A stretch of 64,000 nt of DNA from positions 62,001-126,000 of the forward strand of contig DASVTZ010000105.1 of NCBI GenBank assembly GCA_036387335.1, in the 5' to 3' direction. The position numbers were made by a program, and so were the translations under genes. Every line of letters begins with the position of its first letter. The stretch's first letter is position 1. Positions 36,101 through 42,263 of the stretch are shown in pieces. This DNA comes from Longimicrobium sp. Lineage in GTDB: Bacteria > Gemmatimonadota > Gemmatimonadetes > Longimicrobiales > Longimicrobiaceae. The notes under the pieces were generated by a model. It was not told the DNA's origin and did not search any database. It saw nothing but the letters and a program-made list of their open reading frames with translations.

Positions 36101-36843
36101 GACGCTTCGCGGAACGACGCGTAGCGCTCCGCCTCGTCCAGGTGCCAGATGCGCCCCGACACCAGCCCGCCCGCGACGTCCACGAAGCATGCGTGCCCCA
36201 CCGGCCACCCCGTGTACGTGCAGACCCGCTCCAGGCACGCCGCGACCGCCTCCTCCACGCTGGCGGCCTGGTTGGCGTCGTCGGCCACGCCGCGCAGCAG
36301 CTCCAGCAGCTCGTTGCGGCGGCTGAGGGCCTGCTCGGCGGCGCGCCTCTCCTGCAGGTCGCGCCGCAGCCGGATCTCGGCGGCCACGGAGGCGGCCAGC
36401 GCCTCCAGCGTCTCCGCATGCTCGGCGGTCCAGGCGCGGGGGCGCTGGTCCACCACGCACAGCGTGCCCAGCACGTGCCCGTCCTGGGTGCGCAGCGGGG
36501 CGCCCAGGTACGCGATCGACTCGTAGTACGACGCCGTCAGCGGGTGCACGCGCGCGTCCTCGATGGCCAGCGTCTCCCCCGCCGCCACGGTGTGCCGGCA
36601 GTACGAGGTGCTGACGGGCGACTCGCGGGTGTCGCAGAGAGGGGCGGCCAGCCCCACCTGACTCTTGAAGAACTGCCGCTCCGCGTCAACGAGCGACACC
36701 AGCGCGACGGGCGTGTCCAGCAGGCGCGCGGCCAGGCGGGTGAGGCGGTCGAAGGCTTCCTCGGGCGGGGAGTCCAGCAGCCCGGTGGCGCGCAACTCGG
36801 CGAGGCGCGCGGGGTCGAGTACCGCGTTCATTTCATGCGACAT
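33124..36843 (-). CDS. Hybrid sensor histidine kinase, GAF-GAF-PAS-PAS-PAS-HisKA-HATPase-REC-REC
   Basis: 1239 residues, soluble, no membrane helix. Domains in order: GAF (about 25-165, 'TPVALVSLVDAERQFFKSQVG'), GAF (185-345), PAS (355-470), PAS/PAC (485-600), PAS/PAC (615-735), HisKA with 'MSHELRTPLNSVIGF' and the phospho-accepting His758, HATPase with N box 'LINLVGNALKFTE', 'DVADTGVGIP' and 'FGGTGLGLAI', a receiver with Asp1065 in 'LITLDLLMPGMNGW', and a final shortened receiver-like domain ('LVLLDTPVSVPDGREL') that lacks a clear conserved Lys end. The start overlaps the receiver gene upstream by 11 bases (an ATG at 36831 is the alternative), so both are co-translated. It should sense a cytoplasmic signal through GAF/PAS and pass phosphate through a relay. 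Confidence 0.93.
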   Translation of the reverse strand: MSHEMNAVLDPARLAELRATGLLDSPPEEAFDRLTRLAARLLDTPVALVSLVDAERQFFKSQVGLAAPLCDTRESPVSTSYCRHTVAAGETLAIEDARVHPLTASYYESIAYLGAPLRTQDGHVLGTLCVVDQRPRAWTAEHAETLEALAASVAAEIRLRRDLQERRAAEQALSRRNELLELLRGVADDANQAASVEEAVAACLERVCTYTGWPVGHACFVDVAGGLVSGRIWHLDEAERYASFREASEAARFAPGEGLPGRALATGEPAWGVDVASDPGFMRASAAAECGLHGAFAFPVQARGKVAAVLEFFTESNREPDAAVLDVMRHVGTQMGRVAERAHAQEGLRQSEERTRRIVESAHDAFVAMDAEGRVTDWNACAELTFGWTREEAKGRCVSELIVPPEHREAHRRGMAHLFQTGEGPILNRRVEVPAIHRDGSTFPVEMTVTPIRVGGSQIFTAFLHDISERRRGQEELRRKEEYFRALIEKASDLITILDIQGMFRYESPAVYELFGYEGEELRGRNAFELIHPEDVGAVLAVFGEILSQPGTSHEVPFRFLHKDGSWRWLGARGTNLLEHPAVGGVVVNSRDITASRAAKEALGESQRMLATLMRNLPGMAYRRRNEGAGWPMEFVSGGATALTGYTPAELVPGGTVSYASLVHPGDAEYVRRQVEAALAEGRPFELEYRILTASGEVRWVWEQGLGVRSATEELVALEGFIADVTERKQAEAELVRAKESAEAANRAKSEFLSQMSHELRTPLNSVIGFTNVLRKNKRGALGDQELGFLDRIASNGVHLLGLINDILDLSKVEAGKVEVDLAPVALDETVKCIMTELQGAVRDRPIELRAMVPTSLATLQADPVKLKQVLINLVGNALKFTERGSVTLAVTTDAAGRAVRIDVADTGVGIPHDRLTAIFQPFEQAEVGTARRFGGTGLGLAISASLCELMGYRLQVRSEVGVGSVFSVILAPHAPQPELAPSLVAPAVAVAHAAPAEPVEASFLDEAAADFGGRLVLVIDDEADSRILLAHHTEEMGCRTVTAASGEEGLRLARELRPDLITLDLLMPGMNGWNTLRELQADAELRHIPVVVVSVLAGESRRDLDGAAELVDKPVGRGPLLAALRRALARGVQRALVVDGDPAARTAAADLLRADGVEVRMAAHPRAAMRMLDTFSPDLVLLDTPVSVPDGRELIRALHDRSRRGGVAPPVVVAAMHRRDPEPVLAGAGLEAGMAPAG

Positions 36844-37195
36844 GGCGCTTGATCGCTCCCAGCAGGAGCTCCTCGTCGATGATGGGCTTGGTGACGTAGT
36901 CGTCGAAGCCGGCGTCCAGGAAGCGGTCGCGGTCGCCGCTCATGGCGTGCGCCGTCAATGCGATGACGGGAAGCCCACGCAGCGCCTCGTCCGTGCGCAG
37001 GATGCGGAGCACCTCCACGCCATCCAGCCCGGGAAGGGAGATGTCGAGGAGCACCAGGTCCGGCTGCTCGCGCCGGATCCCGTCCAGCGCCTCGGGACCG
37101 TCCGGGTACTCGGTCACGCAGTACTCCCCGTCGAGGAGCGCCTGCACGAGCATGCGGTTGTCCGGATTGTCTTCGACCAGGGCGATGTTCTTCAT
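36833..37195 (-). CDS. Single-domain response regulator (receiver only)
   Basis: 120 residues from ATG 37195. A complete CheY-like receiver: acidic pair in 'ALVEDNPDNRML', phospho-acceptor Asp51 in 'LVLLDISLPGLDGVEVL', switch Thr in 'VIALTAHAMSGD', and the conserved Lys in 'YVTKPI'. There is no output domain. It is the first gene of an operon with the hybrid kinase and resembles DivK-type receivers that pass phosphate or control a kinase by binding. Confidence 0.93.
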   Translation of the reverse strand: MKNIALVEDNPDNRMLVQALLDGEYCVTEYPDGPEALDGIRREQPDLVLLDISLPGLDGVEVLRILRTDEALRGLPVIALTAHAMSGDRDRFLDAGFDDYVTKPIIDEELLLGAIKRHVA

Positions 37196-37799
37196 GGCGG
37201 GGCTGCGTTTCTGCGGGGAAGTGATTCGTGGCGCTTTTCCCCAAGGCGATCTCCGCGCCATCCCGGACCGTTTCGCTAACCTGTTGCGCGGGTGAGGCTT
37301 GCGCGTTGCGGCGCGAGGGAGGCGGGGACGGCGGAGCGTCTACGATCTGTACGGCTGTGGGAGGTCGAGACGCGGAAAACGGCGGTGGGGGGGCGGATGG
37401 GGGGCGGGTGTTCAGCTTTCGTACGGCGTCAGGGGGGGGAGAGAGCCGGAGGAGGCCGGCGGTTGAAACCGCTGCAACAACCGCGGGAAGCCTGCCTTCG
37501 CAGGCTCCGGGCGGGATCGGTGCGGGGGGCGCGCCGCGGCGGCGGACGCGTGCCGGGGGCTAAAGCCCCCGGCTGGAACTACGCGAAGGCGGCTGAAGCC
37601 GGCTCGTGCGGGCGGGACGGATGGGAGCAGCGGTGGTTGGTGAGTACGGAAATTTCCGGTCCGACATTTTCCGTACCCTCGTTGCAACGATTATCGGAAG
37701 TGATGACGGACAAGCCCCCTCTCTCGATAACGGCGAGGGCGGAGCCCTCTCCTGTTATCGGGAGAGGGGGCAGCGAGGAACGAGCGGGGGTGAGGGCCC
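37196..37799. repeat. Long intergenic region with families C and B repeats and a nested palindrome
   Basis: 604 bases without a gene. 37196-37440 is plain GC-rich DNA that should hold the promoter of the receiver-kinase operon. 37441-37620 is family C (GGCGGTTGAAACCGCTGCAA, CCTGCCTTCGCAGG, GGGGGCTAAAGCCCCC, AAGGCGGCTGAAGCCGG), in the opposite orientation to the copy at 31426. 37644-37676 holds the inverted repeat GTACGGAAA...TTTTCCGTAC. 37709-37801 is a family B element that abuts the stop of the HPt gene. Confidence 0.8.
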
Positions 37800-38183
37800 T
37801 CACATCCCACCTCCCTCCGCATCGTACAGCCACGCGCGGAACCGCTCCAGCTCGTTCGCCAGGGTGTGCACCAGGGGGACGAGCGACGAGCTCTCGCCGG
37901 ATTCGGCGCGGTGCTCGGCGTCCTGGCAGAGGCGCTGCACGGTAACGGCGCCGAGCTGGCCGGCGCTGGACTTGAGGGTGTGGGCGACCTTGCGCACCTC
38001 CTCCGCGTCGCCGCGCTGGGCGGCGGCGAGGGCGGCGGCGATCTGGGCGGGGGCGCGGGCCAGGAACATCTCCACGATCTGCGTGCGGAGCGCGTCGCCG
38101 CCCCAGCGGTGGAGCCGCTCCAGCGCGGCGGGGTCTCCCGGCGATTCCACGCGGAATGGGTCTTCAGTCATAGGTTCCGGCAT
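37800..38183 (-). CDS. Stand-alone histidine phosphotransfer (HPt) protein
   Basis: 127 residues from 38183; an ATG at 38171 is equally possible. The HPt helix bundle carries 'KVAHTLKSSAGQLGA', with the phospho-accepting His68 and the usual Lys-Ser-Ser-x-G. 'LRTQIVEMFLARAPAQIAAALAAA' is the preceding helix. It should shuttle phosphate between the receiver domains of the nearby hybrid kinases and the free receivers. It is divergent from the receiver gene at 38277, and between them lie about 93 bases that may contain both promoters. Confidence 0.9.
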   Translation of the reverse strand: MPEPMTEDPFRVESPGDPAALERLHRWGGDALRTQIVEMFLARAPAQIAAALAAAQRGDAEEVRKVAHTLKSSAGQLGAVTVQRLCQDAEHRAESGESSSLVPLVHTLANELERFRAWLYDAEGGGM

Positions 38184-38276
38184 CCTGGCTTGACAATGCG
38201 GGGGCGCGTGACGAACGTGCTCGGCTCCCCGCCGCGTGCGGGAAAATTATCGGGGAAGGTACCGCATGGCGAGACG

Positions 38277-38642
38277 ATGAAGATTCTGGTTGCGGACGAC
38301 GATCCGCTGATCGTACAGATCCTCCGCGCGGGGCTGCGTGCCCAGGGGTGGGACGTGGTCGTGGCCGCGGACGCCATGCAGGTGTCGATGTTCGCCATGA
38401 ACGCCGCTCCCGACGCGATCCTGCTGGACATCAACATGCCCGGCGGCACGGGTGTCACGGCCCTCAAGCGCCTCAAGCAGTCGGTGAAGACGGCACACAT
38501 CCCCGTCGTCGTGCTGAGCGGCACCACCGATCCACAGATCCCCGACACCGTGCGCGAAATGGGCGCCCAGACCTTTCTGCCGAAGCCGGTGGACCTGGAC
38601 GAGGTGGTGCGGGTGCTGAACGGGCTGCTGGGCACGGGCTGA
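38277..38642 (+). CDS. Single-domain response regulator (receiver only)
   Basis: 121 residues. Receiver landmarks: 'ILVADDDPLIVQIL' (acidic pair), Asp51 in 'AILLDINMPGGTGVTAL', Ser/Thr in 'VVVLSGTTDPQ', and Lys in 'FLPKPVDLDEVV'. No output domain is attached. It is divergent from the HPt gene and is likely one end point of the same relay. A MITE-like element begins two bases after its stop. Confidence 0.92.
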   Translation: MKILVADDDPLIVQILRAGLRAQGWDVVVAADAMQVSMFAMNAAPDAILLDINMPGGTGVTALKRLKQSVKTAHIPVVVLSGTTDPQIPDTVREMGAQTFLPKPVDLDEVVRVLNGLLGTG

Positions 38643-38643
38643 A

Positions 38644-38929
38644 GGAAGTGCGTTAGTGCGTTAGTGCGTTAGTGCGGGTGGACGGCGCGTTGCCTCGGTT
38701 TGTCATCCCGAGCGACGCGCTTCTCCGTTCTGGCCCGTGCCGCGAACCGCGGCGCGGAGCGAAGGATCTACTGCGCGTACCGAGAACCCGTGGTCACCCG
38801 CAGGCCTCCTGCCTCACGGGCTAGATCCTTCGGTCGCCGCGCAAGTATGGTGTGCACGGCGGCGGCGGGTGGGCGGCTCCCTCAGGATGACATGAACGCA
38901 CGTACGCACTAACGCACTAACGCACTTCC
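38644..38929. repeat. MITE-like element with GGAAGTGCGTTAG terminal inverted repeats
   Basis: 286 bases bounded by 'GGAAGTGCGTTAGTGCG' (38644) and 'CGCACTAACGCACTTCC' (to 38929), with the 8-mer GTGCGTTA repeated three times at the left and about twice at the right. Inside is family D: 'GTCATCCCGAGCGACGCG', 'GAAGGATCTACTGCGCG', 'CTAGATCCTTCGGTCGC' and 'CTCAGGATGACAT'. Its right end encodes the last six residues and stop of the minus-strand kinase at 38909. It fills the gap between two convergent genes and lacks any coding sequence, as expected for a non-autonomous mobile repeat. Confidence 0.82.
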
Positions 38930-41002
38930 ATCCAGCACCCGCCGCACGGCGTGCAGCAGCGTCGACGGGTCGAACGGCTTCTGGAGGAAGGCCATGCCGT
39001 CGTCGAGCACGCCGTGGTGGACGATGGCGTCGTCGGTGTAGCCGGAGGTGAAGAGGACGCCGGCTTCAGGACGCAGCGACGCCATGCGCTCGGCGACTTC
39101 GCGGCCGCTCATCCCCGGCATCACCACGTCGGTCACCAGCAGGTGGATGGGGCCGGGGTGCGCCTCCGCCACGGTGAGCGCCTCGGCGCCGGCGGCGGCG
39201 GCGAGCACGGTGTAGCCGGCGCGGGTGAGTACGCGATGGCCCAGGCGGCGCACGCTCTCCTCGTCCTCCACCAGCAGGATCGTCTCGGTGCCGCCGCGAA
39301 GTTCGCCGCCGCGGGCGGGGCCCTGCGGCGCGGGCACGCCGTCCACGCGGGGAAGGTAGACCTTGAAGCTGGTTCCCCGCCCCACCTCGCTGTACACCCA
39401 CACGTGCCCGCCGCTCTGGTGCACGATCCCGTACACGGTCGCCAGCCCCAGCCCCGTTCCCCGCCCCGGCTCCTTGGTGGTGAAGAACGGGTCGAAGGCG
39501 CGCGCCCGCGTCTCGGCGTCCATCCCCTGCCCGGAGTCGCTCACCGCCACCATCACGTACGCCCCCGGCTTCACCGAGGGGTGGCGGCGGGCGTAGTCCT
39601 CGTCCAGCCAGACGTTGCGCGTCTCCACCGTCAGCTTGCCGCCACCGGGCATGGCGTCGCGGGCGTTCAGGGCCAGGTTCATCAGCACCTGCTCCATCTG
39701 CCCGGGGTCCGCGCGCACGGCGCCCAGCCCGGGGTCGGCGCTGGTGCGGAAGTCGATGTCCTCGCCCAGCAGGCGGCGCAGGAGCCGGTCGGCGCGCGCT
39801 ACGGTGTCGTTCAGGTCCACCACGCGCATCTGCAGCACCTGGCGGCGGCTGAAGGCGAGGAGCTGCTGTGTCAGCTCGGCGGCGCGCCCGCTCACCGTCT
39901 CGATCTCCTCCAGGTCCTCCCGCATCGGGCTCCCCTCCGGGAGGTCGATGAGGAGGAGCTGCGCGTTTCCCTTGATGACGGTGAGCAGGTTGTTGAAGTC
40001 GTGCGCCACGCCCCCCGCAAGCCGCCCCACCGTCTCCATCTTCTGCGCCTGCTGCAGGTCGTACTGGCTCTGGCGAAGCGCTTCCTCGGCCCGCCTGCGC
40101 TCGGTGGTGTCCTCCATGATCCCGACGGTGAAGCAGGGGGCGCCCGCCGCGTCCCGCACCAGCGACACGTTCAGGTGGGTCCACAGGATGGCGCCGTCGC
40201 TGCGGAAGTAGCGCTTCTCCACCTGGTAGTGCGTGCACTCGCCCGCCACCAGGTCGCCGAACAGCTCCCAGTCCGCCGCCACGTCCTCCGGGTGGGTGAT
40301 CTGGCTGAAGAGCATCTCGTGGAGCTCTTCGGCGGAGTAGCCCAGCATCGACTGGAGGGCGCGGTTGGTGCGCACCAGGCGGCCGTGCAGGTCCACGATG
40401 GCCATCCCCACCGCCGCCTCGTCGAAGAGGGCGCGGAGCTGCGATTCGCTGGCGCGCAGCGACTCCTCGGTGCGCAGGCGCTCCGCCCGGTCGCTCCGCG
40501 CGTCGAACTCGCTGGAGACCGCCACGGCCAGGTCGCGCAGCATCGCCACTTCGTCGCCGGTCCACTCGCGCGGCCCTGGAGCGGTCACGCAGAGCGAGCC
40601 CAGCGTCTCCCCATCCGCGCCGGTGAGGGGGACTCCGGCGTAGGCCACCACGCCGTACTCGGCCACCGCGGGGTTGTGCCTCAGCACGGGATGCTGGCGC
40701 GCGTCGGCCACGACCAGCGGCTCGCCGGTCTCCACCACGTACCGGCAGAAGGAGTGCGACAGCGGCGAGTGGCGGCCGGCGGGGTGCGGCCCATCGCCGG
40801 CGCACCCCCTGAAGATCTGCCGCGCGCCGTCGATCACCGTCACCATCCCCGCGGGCGCGCGAAGGAGCCGCGCGGCCAGCCGGGCGAAGCGGTCGAACGC
40901 CTCGTCACCGCCGGCCGCCTGCTCTGGATCCGGCATGGACTCGTGAAGAGGTGCGGTATCGATCATGCCTCCCAGTGCGGGGAGGTACGGGTTTGCTGTC
41001 AT
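38909..41002 (-). CDS. Hybrid sensor histidine kinase, GAF-PAS-HisKA-HATPase-REC
   Basis: 697 residues. GAF domain about 35-170 ('PAGMVTVIDGARQIFRGCAG', 'SFCRYVVETGEPLVVADAR'), PAS/PAC about 190-310, HisKA with 'GRLAGGVAHDFNNLLTVI' and His334, HATPase with 'LMNLALNARDAMPGGG', 'VSDSGQGMDAE' and 'GRGTGLGLATVYGIV', then a receiver with Asp625 in 'LLVTDVVMPGMSGREV'. The HDFNNLL form of the H box marks the HWE-independent NtrB-like HisKA group common in soil bacteria. No transmembrane helix is seen. The last residues 'GSALVR' and the stop are encoded by the repeat at 38644-38929, so the original C-terminus may have been longer or different. Confidence 0.93.
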   Translation of the reverse strand: MTANPYLPALGGMIDTAPLHESMPDPEQAAGGDEAFDRFARLAARLLRAPAGMVTVIDGARQIFRGCAGDGPHPAGRHSPLSHSFCRYVVETGEPLVVADARQHPVLRHNPAVAEYGVVAYAGVPLTGADGETLGSLCVTAPGPREWTGDEVAMLRDLAVAVSSEFDARSDRAERLRTEESLRASESQLRALFDEAAVGMAIVDLHGRLVRTNRALQSMLGYSAEELHEMLFSQITHPEDVAADWELFGDLVAGECTHYQVEKRYFRSDGAILWTHLNVSLVRDAAGAPCFTVGIMEDTTERRRAEEALRQSQYDLQQAQKMETVGRLAGGVAHDFNNLLTVIKGNAQLLLIDLPEGSPMREDLEEIETVSGRAAELTQQLLAFSRRQVLQMRVVDLNDTVARADRLLRRLLGEDIDFRTSADPGLGAVRADPGQMEQVLMNLALNARDAMPGGGKLTVETRNVWLDEDYARRHPSVKPGAYVMVAVSDSGQGMDAETRARAFDPFFTTKEPGRGTGLGLATVYGIVHQSGGHVWVYSEVGRGTSFKVYLPRVDGVPAPQGPARGGELRGGTETILLVEDEESVRRLGHRVLTRAGYTVLAAAAGAEALTVAEAHPGPIHLLVTDVVMPGMSGREVAERMASLRPEAGVLFTSGYTDDAIVHHGVLDDGMAFLQKPFDPSTLLHAVRRVLDGSALVR

Positions 41003-41296
41003 CTATTCCTGCGTGGAAAAGCGGTGCTGGTTGAGTCCGCGAGATTCGGCGTCAAGCGTGAGTGTAGTGGTGGTTCAGCACGGATCGGGCCAGGTTGTAC
41101 AGACCGTATGCACTTGCTCCCCGGTCACCCACCGCCGGTTCCGCAGGGCGCGAAAGGCGCGTCGCACCGCCGGCGGCACCGTCTTGCGGCCCGTGAAACG
41201 GAGAGCGCCGGGGGATGGCGTACAAGCCGTTGACACGCTTACTTCTACGGTCTAGCGTTACTCGAGCCCCGCGCACCCGTCACCCGTGCCCCGCCC
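41003..41296. other. Intergenic region before the molybdo-hydroxylase operon
   Basis: 294 bases, divergent between the hybrid kinase (minus) and the [2Fe-2S] subunit gene (plus). It must hold both promoters. 'TTGACACGCTTACTTCTACGGTCTAGCGTTAC' lies at about 41231-41262, with a TTGACA at 41231-41236 that could be a -35 box for the operon; a clear -10 box is not evident. Confidence 0.5.
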
Positions 41297-41821
41297 ATGA
41301 AGGACCTGCTCACCCTACGCGTAAACGGCGACGTGCACGAGGTGGCCGTCCCCACGCACTGGACGCTCCTGGAAGCGCTGCGCTACGCCGTGGGGCTCAC
41401 CGGCAGCAAGCAGGGGTGCGACAAGGGCGACTGCGGCGCGTGCACCGTGTGGGTGGACGGCGTGCCGACGCTCTCGTGCATCACCCCCGTCTACGAGGGT
41501 GTAGGCCACGAGGTGAGGACGGTGGAGGGCCTCGCCGGCTTCCGCACGCCGCCGGGGACGCCGCACCCGCTGCAGGACGCCTTCGACCTGTGCGGCGCCG
41601 CGCAGTGCGGCTTCTGTACGCCGGGGATCCTGATGAGTGCGGCGGCGCTGCTGGAAGAGAACACGGCCCCCACGCGTGACGAGATCCGCGAGGCGCTCTC
41701 CGGCAACCTGTGCCGGTGCACCGGCTACACCAAGATCCTGGACGCGGTGGAGATGGCGGCCGGGCGCATGGTCCCCCCCACCCCCGGCGGCGTAGGGGAG
41801 GGGAGCACTCCGCGTGCGTAA
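41297..41821 (+). CDS. [2Fe-2S] iron-sulfur subunit of a xanthine dehydrogenase-family enzyme
   Basis: 174 residues. The plant-type [2Fe-2S] cluster is bound by C41, C46, C49 and C61 ('GCDKGDCGACTVWV'), and the second cluster by C99-x4-region C104, C107, C139 and C141 ('CGFCTPG' and 'LCRCTGY', with the exact CX2C-X31-CXC spacing). This is the small electron-transfer subunit that links the molybdenum site to an acceptor. No signal peptide is seen, so it acts in the cytoplasm. It is the first gene of the operon. The large subunit follows after a short inserted gene. Confidence 0.93.
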   Translation: MKDLLTLRVNGDVHEVAVPTHWTLLEALRYAVGLTGSKQGCDKGDCGACTVWVDGVPTLSCITPVYEGVGHEVRTVEGLAGFRTPPGTPHPLQDAFDLCGAAQCGFCTPGILMSAAALLEENTAPTRDEIREALSGNLCRCTGYTKILDAVEMAAGRMVPPTPGGVGEGSTPRA

Positions 41822-42263
41822 GGAAGATCGGAACCGTTGGGTGGTCTCGCCGGCGCTCAAGGCCAGGATGACGGAGGTGGCGCGGGGCTTCCGCAAGGCG
41901 CCCACCCCCCAGCGAGGCGATCCTCTGGCGGGCGTTGCGGGGAGAGGCGCTGGACGGCGCAAGTTCCGGCGCCAGCAGCCGATCGGTCCGTTCATCGTGG
42001 ACTTCTACTGCTCCACCGAGCGCCTGATCGTCGAAGTGGACGGCGGCGTGCACGAGACGCAGCGCGAGCGTGATTCCGAGCGCCAGGCGCTGCTGGAGTC
42101 CCTGGATCTCCGCTTCGTTCGCCTGCCCGCCGTCATAGTCGAGACCAACCTGCCCGCCGCGCTCCGCGCGATAGGCCGGGCATTCACGAGCAGTTCTCCC
42201 CTCCCCCACCCCGCCCCCCTTGTGGGGGAGGGGCCGGGGGAGGGGGGTACGGAGGCCGCATGA
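41814..42263 (+). CDS. DUF559 domain protein (Vsr/restriction-endonuclease-like fold)
   Basis: 149 residues from a GTG that overlaps the stop of the previous gene by eight bases; GGGGAGGGGAG lies about ten bases upstream. The family core is 'RRKFRRQQPIGPFIVDFYC', 'RLIVEVDGGVHETQ' and 'LRFVRLPAVIV', where Asp, Glu and Asp of FIVDFYC and IVEVDG mark the endonuclease-like active site. The fold is shared with Vsr mismatch endonuclease, but the role of DUF559 is unknown. The last 25 residues ('PLPHPAPLVGEGPGEGG') are encoded by a GC palindrome of the intergenic type. Its place inside a molybdo-enzyme operon is unusual. Confidence 0.88.
   Translation: MRKEDRNRWVVSPALKARMTEVARGFRKAPTPQRGDPLAGVAGRGAGRRKFRRQQPIGPFIVDFYCSTERLIVEVDGGVHETQRERDSERQALLESLDLRFVRLPAVIVETNLPAALRAIGRAFTSSSPLPHPAPLVGEGPGEGGTEAA
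42196..42246. repeat. GC palindrome (family F) within the end of the DUF559 gene
   Basis: 'CTCCCCCACCCCGCCCCCCT'-like and 'GTGGGGGAGGGGCCGGGGGA' form a mirrored C-run/G-run hairpin that encodes the tail of the DUF559 protein. A sister copy is at 59382-59441 between genes. Confidence 0.7.

Noticed and set aside
33580-36852. 1090-codon plus-strand open frame over the hybrid kinase
   Set aside because: Shadow of the kinase; no domain, biased composition.
38644-38929. CRISPR array
   Set aside because: The 8-mer units are direct tandem copies without spacers, and the rest is an inverted-repeat element.
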